NCBI RefSeq assembly: GCF_006175945.1
Contig: NZ_VAJL01000001.1
Span: 4,349,001-4,413,000, forward strand
Length of the DNA stretch: 64,000 nucleotides
From: Chryseobacterium mulctrae
Lineage (GTDB): Bacteria; Bacteroidota; Bacteroidia; Flavobacteriales; Weeksellaceae
Direction of reading: 5' to 3'
Shown: positions 18,521 through 27,258 of the stretch, piece by piece
How positions within the stretch are numbered: the stretch's first letter is position 1
Layout: each line of letters begins with the position of its first letter
Position numbers and translations under genes: made by a program
Notes under the pieces: generated by a model
Seen by the model: the letters and a program-made list of their open reading frames with translations, nothing else
What the model was told of the DNA's origin: nothing
Database searches by the model: none

Positions 18521-19033
18521 GTGAATCCTATTCTTGATGTAGTTATCCGCTCACTTTGCGTTTACCTTTTTATGGTAATCGCCATCCGTTTGTTTGGGAA
18601 AAATCAGCTTTCACAACTCAACGCAGGAGATGTTGTTTTGTTGTTGTTGATTTCAAATGCAGTACAGAATGCAATGGTTGGTGAAAACATTTCTTTAGAA
18701 GGTGGAATTGTAGCGGCGCTTGTTTTATTTGCTGCTAATTTTACTTTAAAAAGATTGATGTTTTCCAATCGTAGCTTTGCGAGTTTTATGGAAGCCGATC
18801 CTGTAATTTTAGTAAAAGACGGAAGGGTGGATCAGGTTGCTTTAAGAAAAGTGAAAATTACTTTTGATGAACTGAATGAAGCAATCAGAGAGCATGGAGT
18901 AGAAACAATGGAAAATGTAAAGCTTGCTATTTTGGAGGTAGACGGAAACATCAGTGTGATTTCTGAAGATAAAGAGGATCAACAGACTCACTATTCGAGA
19001 ATTAAAAGAAAAAATAAAAGAAAATATCATTAA
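18521..19033 (+). CDS. DUF421 (YetF-like) membrane protein
   Basis: The 170-residue protein has two to three N-terminal membrane helices (about 5-25, 35-55 and 62-78) and a cytoplasmic C-terminal domain with DPVILVKDGRVDQVALRKVKITFDEL, typical of DUF421. The conserved N-terminal segment RLFGKNQLSQLNAGDVVLLLLISN is also characteristic. The function is not established. The start is GTG at 18521; there is a -7 element 19 bp upstream, and no ATG nearby gives a complete first helix. The GNAT gene follows 3 bp after its stop, so the two are translationally linked. Confidence 0.88.
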   Translation: MNPILDVVIRSLCVYLFMVIAIRLFGKNQLSQLNAGDVVLLLLISNAVQNAMVGENISLEGGIVAALVLFAANFTLKRLMFSNRSFASFMEADPVILVKDGRVDQVALRKVKITFDELNEAIREHGVETMENVKLAILEVDGNISVISEDKEDQQTHYSRIKRKNKRKYH

Positions 19034-19036
19034 AAA

Positions 19037-19531
19037 ATGAACTACGAGATAAGAGAAATGCTTCCGCATGACGAAACCAGAGTTTTAGAAATTTTCAAAC
19101 AGGGAATTGACAGCGGAATTGCCACATTCGACACCGAATTGCCAAGTTCAGAAGCCTGGAATTCCAGCTTTTTAAATGACTGCAGATGGGTTTTGGAAAA
19201 TGAAAACAGCGAAGTGATTGGTTGGTGCGCTTTAAAACCTGTAAGTAAAAGAGATTGTTTTAAAGGAGTTGCCGAAGTAAGTATTTATTTTGATAATAAT
19301 TACCTTGGGAAAGGTTTGGGTTCGGTTCTTTTAAAAAAACTGATTCTCGATAGTGAAAACCACGGATTCTGGACTTTACAATCAAATATTTTTCCTGAAA
19401 ATGAAGCGTCTATAAAATTTCATCAGAAAAACGGTTTCAGAATCGTTGGTAAAAGAGATAAAGTTGGTCAACTTCATGGTGAATGGAAAGACCTCGTTAT
19501 GCTGGAAAAAAGGAGCCCGAATATTTTTTAA
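19037..19531 (+). CDS. GNAT N-acetyltransferase, phosphinothricin-acetyltransferase-like
   Basis: The 164-residue protein has the GNAT fold. The acetyl-CoA pyrophosphate loop is YLGKGLGSVLLKKL (Q/R-x-x-G-x-G/A type, about residues 95-108), and the C-terminal motif is NEASIKFHQKNGFRIVGKRDKVGQLHGEWKDLVML, very like the Pat/Bar and MddA subfamily that acetylates phosphinothricin or methionine sulfone analogues. The substrate here is not known. It overlaps the 3-bp gap behind DUF421 and is probably co-transcribed with it. Confidence 0.87.
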   Translation: MNYEIREMLPHDETRVLEIFKQGIDSGIATFDTELPSSEAWNSSFLNDCRWVLENENSEVIGWCALKPVSKRDCFKGVAEVSIYFDNNYLGKGLGSVLLKKLILDSENHGFWTLQSNIFPENEASIKFHQKNGFRIVGKRDKVGQLHGEWKDLVMLEKRSPNIF

Positions 19532-19598
19532 ATAGTAAATAGCAGTCTTTTGGCATTTTGATTGTACCATTCATTTCATCAATTTAAATTTTAAAATT

Positions 19599-19751
19599 AT
19601 GAAACTCCTGAAAAATACAATCGCTATCATTATTACAGCAGGATTTATATCTTCCTGTATTCCACATCCGAGCCGAAGACCAATGCCTCCCGGTCATGAT
19701 AAGAAAGTTGAAAAATTAAAAGAGCATCATCCAAGAAATAGAAATAGATAA
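19599..19751 (+). CDS. Small lipoprotein with PPGH motif (50 aa)
   Basis: A 50-codon frame, MKLLKNTIAIIITAGF then ISSC, gives a lipoprotein signal with Cys20. A short basic tail contains RRPMPPGHDKKVEKL. It resembles the 59-aa lipoprotein at 17563 in size, Cys position and the PPG-x-x-KK motif, which suggests one family of tiny envelope lipoproteins. It starts 68 bp after the GNAT gene. It was found by direct translation; the function is unknown. Confidence 0.6.
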   Translation: MKLLKNTIAIIITAGFISSCIPHPSRRPMPPGHDKKVEKLKEHHPRNRNR

Positions 19752-19876
19752 TTGATTTTATACTATGATTATTCTGAAATAATAATAAAATTTCTTAAAA
19801 ATTGTGAAAAATACAGTGGTAAACAATTATTGGCACTAGTATTGTAATTTTGATTTTTAATTTGAAATTGGTTAAT

Positions 19877-20158
19877 ATGAAAATCTTATCTAAAGTAATT
19901 GGGCTATTCTTGATTGTTTTCTCAATCATGCTTTCTCAGGCTGCACCTCTTCAAAGAGGGCATGGTCATGGATCACATAAAAAGCATCATTATCACGGTC
20001 ATCACAAGCCAAAGTATAAAAAAGTAGTTTATTATAAAGCTCCAAGACATTATAAGAAGCATTATTACAAACCGGCAAGACCGTATCATTATTCTCATAA
20101 AAAATACAGACATCCGCGAGTTTATCATAGCAGACCGGTAATTGTCGTTAATTTATAA
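19877..20158 (+). CDS. His/Tyr/Lys-rich exported small protein
   Basis: From the ATG at 19877 the frame encodes 93 residues: a signal peptide (KVIGLFLIVFSIMLSQA) and a mature part with about 20 His plus many Tyr and Lys, with runs such as GHGHGSHKKHHYHGHH and YYKAPRHYKKHYYK. Such composition suggests binding of zinc, copper or nickel, or a role in the periplasm or cell surface, but no family was recognised. An upstream in-frame start exists but would spoil the signal peptide. A strong terminator follows at once. Confidence 0.7.
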   Translation: MKILSKVIGLFLIVFSIMLSQAAPLQRGHGHGSHKKHHYHGHHKPKYKKVVYYKAPRHYKKHYYKPARPYHYSHKKYRHPRVYHSRPVIVVNL

Positions 20159-20160
20159 AA

Positions 20161-20194
20161 AAAAGGCTGTTTCAATTTTTGAGACAGCCTTTTT
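20161..20194. terminator. Terminator between convergent genes
   Basis: AAAAGGCTGT and ACAGCCTTTT pair, with an extra TC/GA pair around a short T-rich loop. It is symmetric enough to serve both the His-rich gene and the convergent DUF4286 gene. Confidence 0.8.
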
Positions 20195-20218
20195 ATTTAT
20201 CCTTTAAGTTGAGGTTTA

Positions 20219-20533
20219 CTAAAGATTTTTCTTCTTAGGATTTAAAGAAGTATTGAAAATCATCACATCCTGCCCAAATTTAGTTTCGATTCTTTCGGAG
20301 ATGTTTAATAATTCACTTTCCATAAATTCTGTTCTTTTTTCTTCGTTATCAAAGATTAAAAGAAGGTTATAATTTTTTCCTTCATCAATAAAATCACTGT
20401 GAACTTCAGATAAGATGTATTTATCAACATCCATAAGGTTTTCCGTCATTAAAACTAAAGTTTCATCCACATAGTTTTCCCACTCATCTATGCTGCTGTT
20501 TATGCAATGAAAAGTTATACTTAATACACTCAT
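20219..20533 (-). CDS. DUF4286 family protein
   Basis: A 104-residue cytoplasmic protein with the DUF4286 layout: an N-terminal beta strand MSVLSITFHCINSSIDEWENYV, a central YILSEVHSDFIDEGKNYNLLLIFDNEE, and the C-terminal FGQDVMIFNTSLNP. The fold is probably ferredoxin-like, as in dimeric alpha-beta barrel proteins, and its function is unknown. It is transcribed divergently from gyrA. Confidence 0.78.
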   Translation of the reverse strand: MSVLSITFHCINSSIDEWENYVDETLVLMTENLMDVDKYILSEVHSDFIDEGKNYNLLLIFDNEEKRTEFMESELLNISERIETKFGQDVMIFNTSLNPKKKNL

Positions 20534-20681
20534 ATTTTAATTTTTTTTAAGATATTTTGCTTGATTTCTCAGGCAAAAATCGGTAAAAATTTTGTAACTT
20601 AGCACGTTATTAATTATTCAAAATAAATAGTTTTCAGACCGATTTTTAAAAGTCTGATTATCATTACAATAAAACTTATAT

Positions 20682-23267
20682 ATGCAAAAAGAAGGAGAAA
20701 GATTAATTCCTATCAACATTGTTGATGAAATGAAATCATCTTACATTGATTATTCGATGTCGGTTATTGTTTCGAGAGCATTACCGGACGTAAGAGATGG
20801 TCTTAAGCCAGTACACCGAAGAGTGCTTTATGGTATGTATGGTTTAGGGGTTTTCTCAAACAGAAAATACTTAAAGTCAGCGAGAATTGTTGGGGATGTT
20901 TTAGGTAAATATCACCCACATGGAGATTCTTCAGTTTATGACGCAATGGTAAGAATGGCTCAGCCTTGGAGTTTACGTTATCCACAGGTTGACGGTCAGG
21001 GTAACTTCGGTTCGATGGATGGTGATCCACCTGCAGCAATGCGTTATACTGAGGCAAGACTTAAAAAAGTTTCGGACGAAATTTTATCAGATCTTGATAA
21101 AGAAACAGTTGACTTTCAAAATAACTTTGATGACAGCTTAACAGAGCCTACTGTAATGCCTACAAAAATTCCAAATCTTTTGGTGAACGGTACTTCTGGT
21201 ATCGCGGTAGGAATGGCAACGAATATGGCGCCTCACAATCTCTCTGAAGCTGTAGATGCAATTACTGCATATATTGATAATAAAGAAATTAGCATCGATG
21301 AACTTATGCAGCACATTGTTGCTCCGGATTTTCCTACAGGTGGAATTATCTACGGATATGATGGTGTAAGAGATGCTTTCCATACAGGAAGAGGAAGAGT
21401 GGTTCTTAGAGCAAAAGTAAGCTTCGAGGAAGTACACAACAGAAATGCAATTATCGTAACCGAAATACCTTATCAGGTAAACAAAGCTGAAATGATTGCC
21501 AGAACAGCTGAGTTGGTAAAAGATGAGAAAATTCCTGGAATCTACGAAATCAGAGATGAATCAGACAGAAACGGGATGCGTATCGTTTATGAATTGAAAA
21601 ATGATGCAATTCCTAATGTTGTTCTGAACTTATTATATAAATATACTTCGCTACAAACTTCTTTCAGTGTAAACAATATCGCTTTGGTACACGGAAGACC
21701 GGAGCAGCTGAATTTGAAAGATATTATTCACCATTTTGTTGAGCACAGACATGTGGTGATTGTAAGAAGAACTGAATACGAACTTAGAAAAGCTAAAGAA
21801 AGAGCCCACATCCTTGAAGGTTTCATGAAAGTGATTGGTTCTCAGGATTCTTTAGATAAAGCAATTTCAATTATTCGTCACAGTGCCAATCCACAAGGTG
21901 CAAAAGAAGGATTAATTGAAGCATTTGAATTATCAGAAATTCAGGCGCAGGCAATTCTTGATCTTCGTTTGGCTCGTCTTACAGGAATGGAGCTTGATAA
22001 GATCCGTGACGAATACGATGCTATTATGAAAGAAATTAATAATTTAGAAGATATTTTGGCTAATGAACCAAGAAGATTTCAAATTATTAAGGAAGAATTA
22101 GCTGAAGTAAAAGAAAAATACGGTGATGAAAGAAGAACAGAAATCGATTATTCTGGAGGTGAAATGTCTATTGAAGATATTATTCCGAATGAAGCGGTTG
22201 TTCTTACTATTTCTCATGCAGGATATGTAAAGAGAACGTTGCTTTCAGAATATAAAATTCAAAGTAGAGGTGGAGTTGGTAATAAAGCGGCTACAACAAG
22301 AGATTCAGATTTCTTGGAGTATATCGTTTCTGCAACCAATCACCAATACATGTTGTTCTTTACTGAAAAAGGTAAGTGTTACTGGTTAAGAGTATTTGAA
22401 ATTCCAGAAGGTTCTAAAACGGCAAAAGGAAGAGCGGTACAAAACTTAATCAACATCGAACCGGATGATAAGATTAAAGCATACATCAGAACCAATGATC
22501 TGAAAGATGTAGATTACATCAATCAAATGAGCGTTGTAATGATTACTAAAAACGGTACGATTAAGAAAACATCTTTAGAAGCTTATTCAAGACCGAGAGT
22601 AAATGGTATTAATGCTATCGAAATCAGAGAAAACGATCAGTTATTAAGTGCTTATCTTACGAATGGTGAATCTCAGATTATGATTGCTACCAAAAATGGT
22701 AAATGTATCCGTTTCCCTGAAGAAAAAGTAAGAGAAGTTGGTAGAGGATCTATCGGAGTTCGTGGTATTACGATGGAAGAGAACGATGAGGTTATTGGTA
22801 TGATTGTTGTCAACGATTTGGAAAATGATACAGTTCTTGTAGTTTCTGAAAAAGGATATGGTAAAAGAACCGCAGTTGAAGATTATAGAATTACCAACAG
22901 AGGTGGAAAAGGAGTTATTACTTTAAATATCACTGAAAAGACGGGTAATCTTATTGCTATTCAGAATGTTACAGATGAAGATGGATTGATGATTATCAAT
23001 AAATCCGGGGTTGCTATCAGAATGAATATGGACGAAATGCGTGTGATGGGTAGAAATACTCAGGGTGTAAGAATGATCAATCTTAAAAAGAATGACGAGA
23101 TTGCAGCTATTGCAAAAGTATCAATGGATAAAGATGTAGAAGAGGAAGTTATTGAAGGAGAAGAATCTGAAGAAAATATTTCAACAGAAGAAAATGCTTC
23201 GCCAAAAGCAGAAAATACAGAAGAAAACCCGACTGATGGAACTGAAAATTCAGATTCTGAAGAATAA
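20682..23267 (+). CDS. gyrA: DNA gyrase subunit A
   Basis: The 861-residue protein is full-length GyrA, the DNA-cleaving subunit of the supercoiling type II topoisomerase. The catalytic Tyr is Y122 in RYTEARL. In the quinolone-resistance region ([19 protein letters not shown]), S83 and D87 are retained, so no classical target mutation is present. Six C-terminal blades follow, including a GyrA-box-like [10 protein letters not shown]. The last 45 residues are an acidic Glu-rich tail, a common end of GyrA in this group. A TPR gene follows 28 bp later. Confidence 0.98.
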   Translation: MQKEGERLIPINIVDEMKSSYIDYSMSVIVSRALPDVRDGLKPVHRRVLYGMYGLGVFSNRKYLKSARIVGDVLGKYHPHGDSSVYDAMVRMAQPWSLRYPQVDGQGNFGSMDGDPPAAMRYTEARLKKVSDEILSDLDKETVDFQNNFDDSLTEPTVMPTKIPNLLVNGTSGIAVGMATNMAPHNLSEAVDAITAYIDNKEISIDELMQHIVAPDFPTGGIIYGYDGVRDAFHTGRGRVVLRAKVSFEEVHNRNAIIVTEIPYQVNKAEMIARTAELVKDEKIPGIYEIRDESDRNGMRIVYELKNDAIPNVVLNLLYKYTSLQTSFSVNNIALVHGRPEQLNLKDIIHHFVEHRHVVIVRRTEYELRKAKERAHILEGFMKVIGSQDSLDKAISIIRHSANPQGAKEGLIEAFELSEIQAQAILDLRLARLTGMELDKIRDEYDAIMKEINNLEDILANEPRRFQIIKEELAEVKEKYGDERRTEIDYSGGEMSIEDIIPNEAVVLTISHAGYVKRTLLSEYKIQSRGGVGNKAATTRDSDFLEYIVSATNHQYMLFFTEKGKCYWLRVFEIPEGSKTAKGRAVQNLINIEPDDKIKAYIRTNDLKDVDYINQMSVVMITKNGTIKKTSLEAYSRPRVNGINAIEIRENDQLLSAYLTNGESQIMIATKNGKCIRFPEEKVREVGRGSIGVRGITMEENDEVIGMIVVNDLENDTVLVVSEKGYGKRTAVEDYRITNRGGKGVITLNITEKTGNLIAIQNVTDEDGLMIINKSGVAIRMNMDEMRVMGRNTQGVRMINLKKNDEIAAIAKVSMDKDVEEEVIEGEESEENISTEENASPKAENTEENPTDGTENSDSEE

Positions 23268-23295
23268 TATAAAAATATAATTAAAATTCTTATTT

Positions 23296-24342
23296 ATGAA
23301 AAAGCTAATTTTAGGTATAGCAATCGTTTCTTCGGTTTTTGCTTTTGGGCAAAAAGAAGATAAAAAAGATGTAAATGCTCAAGTTCAAGCTACTAATAAA
23401 GCGGCGATGGATGCATATAATGCAAAAAATTATACGGTTGCAGGACCAAAGTTCATAGAACTTTATGATTTATTAAAAGCAAACGGTCAAGAGGATAAAA
23501 CTTACAAGTATTATGCAGGTTTGAGTTATGCTTTGGCAAACAACTTAGATGAATCTATAAAAATTTATACTGATTTAATTAATTCTGGGTATACAGGAGT
23601 TCAGACAACTTACACGGCAAAAGAAAATAAAACCGGACAAGTTTCAGCTTACGATAAAGCTACATGGGATTTAATTAAAAAAACCTCAAAAGATTATTCT
23701 GATTTTAAAACAGAGCAAACGCAAAGTGTTGAGCCAGATTTGTATGAAACTTTATCGACATTGCTTTTAAATGCAAAGAAAAATGATGAAGCTTTAGCAA
23801 TAATTGAAAAAGGTTTAGCAAAGTATCCTAATAATGCTAAATTAAAAGAATATCATGGTTCTGCATTATACGCGACAGGTAAAACTGATCAATTTATGGT
23901 AAATCTTAAGGAGCAATTGGCAAAAAAACCTAATGATGCTACTAATTGGTATAACTTAGGAGTTTTACAATCAAAAACCCCAGCTACAGCTGATGCAATA
24001 GCATCTTTCAATAAAGCGATTGAGTTAGGTTCAAATGACCCGAAATTGATTAATAATGCTTATCAAAATTTAGTATATACTTCTATTGGTGATGATGATA
24101 AGGCTGTAAAAGAAATCAATGCAGTAAGAAAATCTGATCCAGATAAAGCTACAACGTTAATTGAAGCAAGAAAAGAGAGATTTAATAAAGCATTACCTCA
24201 TGCTGAAAAATGGTATCAGGCAAATCCTAATAATTTGGATGCTGTCAGTACTTTGAAAGATATTTACGGAATACTTAAAAATCAGACAAAGCTTGCTGAA
24301 ATGAAAGCTAAAGAAGCTGAGCTTGAAGCTAAAGCGAAGTAA
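23296..24342 (+). CDS. Exported tetratricopeptide-repeat protein
   Basis: The 348-residue protein has a signal peptide (KKLILGIAIVSSVFAFG) and at least four TPR-like helix pairs. Clear ones include NNLDESIKIYTDLI, KKNDEALAIIEKGLAKYPNNAKLKEY and ATNWYNLGVLQ with ADAIASFNKAIELGS. It is probably a periplasmic or outer-membrane-associated scaffold protein. It begins 28 bp after gyrA and is closed by a terminator, so it may be transcribed with gyrA. No catalytic domain is visible. Confidence 0.8.
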   Translation: MKKLILGIAIVSSVFAFGQKEDKKDVNAQVQATNKAAMDAYNAKNYTVAGPKFIELYDLLKANGQEDKTYKYYAGLSYALANNLDESIKIYTDLINSGYTGVQTTYTAKENKTGQVSAYDKATWDLIKKTSKDYSDFKTEQTQSVEPDLYETLSTLLLNAKKNDEALAIIEKGLAKYPNNAKLKEYHGSALYATGKTDQFMVNLKEQLAKKPNDATNWYNLGVLQSKTPATADAIASFNKAIELGSNDPKLINNAYQNLVYTSIGDDDKAVKEINAVRKSDPDKATTLIEARKERFNKALPHAEKWYQANPNNLDAVSTLKDIYGILKNQTKLAEMKAKEAELEAKAK

Positions 24343-24360
24343 TCTTTGAAAATTTATAAT

Positions 24361-24396
24361 AAAGAAAATCGCCTCATTTCGAGGCGATTTTTTGTT
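24361..24396 (+). terminator. Intrinsic terminator after the TPR gene
   Basis: AAAATCGCCTC and GAGGCGATTTT with an ATTTC loop and a following T run. Confidence 0.85.
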
Positions 24397-24450
24397 TTAA
24401 ATAATTAACAGCTTGCTTAAATTTTATTATTTAAAAGTATAAAAGTAGAA

Positions 24451-24505
24451 TTGCCACGAATGCACGAATATACTTATCAAAAAAACATTCGTGTATTCGT
24501 GGCAA
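24451..24505. repeat. GCCACGAAT inverted-repeat element, copy 1
   Basis: Left arm TTGCCACGAATGCACGAAT (24451-24469) and right arm 24487-24505 pair with one G-T position around an AT-rich spacer. The same arms occur at 34067, 45760 and 47515. Confidence 0.8.
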
Positions 24506-24585
24506 TTTAATAAAAGCATGAAAAAATCGGTATTTGTAAAATCTGCGAAAAATAAATTCATTCTAGTTGAAATTTCTCATCGGTT

Positions 24586-25242
24586 TTAAGTATTACTTTT
24601 CTCAGCAAAACAGAAAATATTTCCCAGTTTTATACTCGAGTAGCCATTACTTTTTATTTTGGAAGAATTAATCATTGCTTTAGCTAAAATATTGGTTGGT
24701 AAAGGTTTTTGGCTTTCGAAAAGCCCCAATGTATTGGCAAATTTTATAATTCTGCTCCCCAAAACTTCTCCTGTTCTTTCAGAATCTTTTCTTTCGAGCA
24801 TTCCGGGTTTGAAAATGGTAATTTTATTAAAATGAAGTTTTTTTACAGCTTCTTCAAGCTCGCCTTTCATTTTAGAATAAAAAATTTTTGATTTAGGATT
24901 GGCTCCGTAAGCAGAAACCAAAATATAATCATCCACATTATTTTCTTTTGCAGCTTTTGCAAATTGATATTGATAATCGAAATCAACTTTTCTCTGTGCA
25001 TCTTTGCTTCCTGCATCTTTAAGTGTGGTTCCGAGACAAGAAAATGCAACGTCACCTTTCACAAGATTTTTCCAGTCTTCATATTTTTCAAAATCAACAA
25101 CATGAGTTTTTAATTTTTCATTGGTGATGGATAATGGCTTTCTTACAAAAACATTCACTTCCTCAAAATCGTTGTCCTGTAACAATTGATTTACCAAATC
25201 TTTTCCTGTCGCACCTGTAGCACCGATTACTAAAGCTTTCAT
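24586..25242 (-). CDS. NAD(P)-binding Rossmann-fold protein (atypical SDR)
   Basis: The 218-residue protein begins with a dinucleotide-binding loop, ALVIGATGATGKDLVNQLL (GxxGxxG). FSCLGTTLKDAG and ILVSAYGANPKSKIFYSKMKGELEE place the usual Ser, Tyr and Lys of atypical short-chain dehydrogenases (YSKMK). It is close to the HTATIP2/YwnB-like group often annotated as oxidoreductase. The substrate is unknown. A GCCACGAAT repeat lies downstream, and a 7-bp tandem repeat lies 70 bp upstream of its start. Confidence 0.8.
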   Translation of the reverse strand: MKALVIGATGATGKDLVNQLLQDNDFEEVNVFVRKPLSITNEKLKTHVVDFEKYEDWKNLVKGDVAFSCLGTTLKDAGSKDAQRKVDFDYQYQFAKAAKENNVDDYILVSAYGANPKSKIFYSKMKGELEEAVKKLHFNKITIFKPGMLERKDSERTGEVLGSRIIKFANTLGLFESQKPLPTNILAKAMINSSKIKSNGYSSIKLGNIFCFAEKSNT

Positions 25243-25308
25243 AATAAATAGTTTTGCGTGATGATCAATTCCTTTTTTAAATTTACTAAATTTGAAGTAA
25301 TTATTTAA

Positions 25309-25360
25309 GATAAAAGATAAAAGATAAAAGATAAAAGATAAAAGATAAAAGATAAAAGAT
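25309..25360. repeat. Heptanucleotide tandem repeat (GATAAAA)7
   Basis: Seven perfect GATAAAA units run from 25309 to 25357, plus a partial GAT. The array lies between the divergent Rossmann and YjbR genes, where promoters must be. Confidence 0.95.
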
Positions 25361-25390
25361 CTTTAGGTAAATTAAATCATCAATCATAAT

Positions 25391-25418
25391 TTATCACTTA
25401 TCACTTATCACTTATCAA
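25391..25418. repeat. Heptanucleotide tandem repeat (TTATCAC)3 plus one variant
   Basis: Three TTATCAC units and one TTATCAA lie 33 bp before the YjbR start codon. The period of seven is the same as in the GATAAAA array just upstream. Confidence 0.85.
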
Positions 25419-25451
25419 TTATTATTCATTACCAATTATTACCCATACGAA

Positions 25452-25808
25452 ATGGATGCCAACGAAATTTTAGATTATTGTCTTGCAAAAAAAGGAGTGA
25501 CAGAAAGTTTTCCGTTCGATAACGAAACTTTAGTTTTAAAAGTAGGAGTTAAAATTTTTCTGTTGATGTCTTTAGAAAGACAGCCTTTAAGCATCAATGT
25601 AAAAACAGATCCTGAATGGAGCGAGGAACTTCGTGAGCAACATCCACAGATTACAGGTGCATTTCACATGAATAAAACCCATTGGAATTCTGTTTCTTTA
25701 GATGGTTTGAAAAGACATTTAGTTTTAAAAATGATAGATCAGTCTTATGATTTGGTTTTTAAATCTTTAACAAAAAAAGCAAAAGAAGAAATTGAAATTC
25801 TTAAATAA
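25452..25808 (+). CDS. MmcQ/YjbR family protein
   Basis: A 118-residue protein of the MmcQ/YjbR family, recognised by SFPFDNETLVLKVGVKIFLLMSLERQPLSINVKTDPEWSEELREQHP and the C-terminal THWNSVSLDG followed by a helix. Members adopt a CyaY-like fold and are thought to bind DNA; the cellular role is unclear. The upstream region is made of two 7-bp tandem repeats, which may affect its transcription. Confidence 0.88.
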   Translation: MDANEILDYCLAKKGVTESFPFDNETLVLKVGVKIFLLMSLERQPLSINVKTDPEWSEELREQHPQITGAFHMNKTHWNSVSLDGLKRHLVLKMIDQSYDLVFKSLTKKAKEEIEILK

Positions 25809-26102
25809 AGTTACTTATCTCTCATATAGCGAATTAAAATATTATTTTTTTTCTTAATATGAATAAAATAAAGATATTTAACTTTTATTGCTTTAAACTA
25901 GTTGATATAAATATTATGTTGTTTAGTGAATTAAAATAATATATAATATACATTGTATAAGGTGTTTAACATAATTAATTTATCTTTAAAAAGTGATAAT
26001 TTATTTTTTTTTAATTAGTTTTTTTCTATTTCTTTGAAGAGTTCAAACCCAAATGCGCAAAAAAGTTTAAACACAATTTTAATTATTAAAAAATTTATTA
26101 CA

Positions 26103-26315
26103 ATGAAAAAATTTAAAAAATTATCTCGCAATGATCTTAGAACAGTAAAGGCAGGCGAAAAGAGAACTTTTTTTGTAGAAACCTCTTGTGGAGTATCAGC
26201 TATGACTACTCAAGATTGGACTTATCAGCAAGTTGACGAATGGGAAGCAAGGCTTGAAGCGTATTACTGTAAAAAACCAGTTTACAGTGGTTCTGATGTT
26301 GAACATCTAGCTTAA
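26103..26315 (+). CDS. Small leader-peptide-like (bacteriocin-like) protein
   Basis: Seventy residues starting MKKFKKLSRNDLRTVKAGE, which matches the flavobacterial leader seen in proteins annotated as bacteriocin-like: K/N-LKKLSR-x-(D/E)-L-x-x-(V/I) before a Gly-Gly-type site. Here the pair is Ala17-Gly18 rather than Gly-Gly. The tail of about 52 residues has two Cys (C29 and C56). It could be cut and exported by a peptidase-containing ABC transporter, but none is in this window. The ATG at 26103 fits the leader; longer in-frame starts do not. A GLPGLI gene follows 60 bp later. Function unproven. Confidence 0.6.
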   Translation: MKKFKKLSRNDLRTVKAGEKRTFFVETSCGVSAMTTQDWTYQQVDEWEARLEAYYCKKPVYSGSDVEHLA

Positions 26316-26375
26316 TTTATATTCTGCACTTATAGCGAAATAGCTATAAGTAAAATTTAACCGAGAACAATTTCT

Positions 26376-27239
26376 ATGTATTATCATAAAAAATCATTTA
26401 GTCTTTTATTTTTATTTTGTGCTGTTTTTTTTCATGCTCATTTATACAAAAAAGATACTTTGCGTGGTGAGTTTATTTATTTGTTAAAAGCTAAATTTGA
26501 CACACGAACAGAAAATAGAAAAGAAGAACTTTTTTTATTACAAATAACCGATAAGCATTCGTTTTTTGCAAGCATCATATCGTTGAAAGGCGATTCGGTA
26601 ATGGCGAATTCCGGAACAAGGAGAGAAAATTCAGATGGGAGTATAACTTTGGGTTGGAAAAAAGGAACCGTGATTCCAAAAACAAATTTTAATTTTACCA
26701 TTATACAGTCAAACGAAAATATACAATTTTTTGATTTAGCAGGATTGTCTCTATTAACCTATAAAGAACCGGTTATAAAAAATTGGAAACTTGTTGATGA
26801 AACAAAAATAATTAATTCTATTAATTGTAAAAAAGCAGAAGTCACCTTTAAAGGAAGAAACTGGATCGCATGGTATTCTCAGGAAATTCCGTTTCCGTAT
26901 GGTCCGATGAAATTTAGCGGATTACCCGGATTAATCGTAAAAATAACAGATGATAAAGGAGACTTTGATTTTGAACTGGTAAAATCTGTATCTGATTCTA
27001 AATTAAAAGGAAAATTGGTTAATATAAAGAAAAGCAGATATATTGAAGCAATAGAAACAACACAGGCAAAACTAAAAAAGGCACAAGAAAATGCCAATGC
27101 AAATGCTGCTGCCGTACTTGCAAGCTATGGAACAACCATTGTGGAAGGACAGCAAATAGCAAGACAAAGAGAGAAAGAGAGAGAAAAGGCAAGAGAAGAA
27201 AGCCGGAAATTTGCAAACCCGTTAGAATTAGAAAATTAA
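26376..27239 (+). CDS. GLPGLI family protein
   Basis: The 287-residue protein has an N-terminal signal peptide (SLLFLFCAVFFHAH) and the family-defining motif SGLPGLIV at residues 181-188, preceded by WYSQEIPFPYGPMKF. GLPGLI proteins are secreted proteins restricted to Bacteroidota, of unknown function, and usually occur in several copies per genome. The C-terminal 60 residues form a strongly charged helix (REKEREKAREESRKF). It lies 60 bp after the leader-like small gene on the same strand, a pairing that may be functional. Confidence 0.88.
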   Translation: MYYHKKSFSLLFLFCAVFFHAHLYKKDTLRGEFIYLLKAKFDTRTENRKEELFLLQITDKHSFFASIISLKGDSVMANSGTRRENSDGSITLGWKKGTVIPKTNFNFTIIQSNENIQFFDLAGLSLLTYKEPVIKNWKLVDETKIINSINCKKAEVTFKGRNWIAWYSQEIPFPYGPMKFSGLPGLIVKITDDKGDFDFELVKSVSDSKLKGKLVNIKKSRYIEAIETTQAKLKKAQENANANAAAVLASYGTTIVEGQQIARQREKEREKAREESRKFANPLELEN

Positions 27240-27258
27240 AAATAGTGAAAATTTTGCT

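Noticed and set aside
20902..20962. Quinolone-resistance change in gyrA
   Set aside because: S83 and D87 are both the sensitive-type residues.
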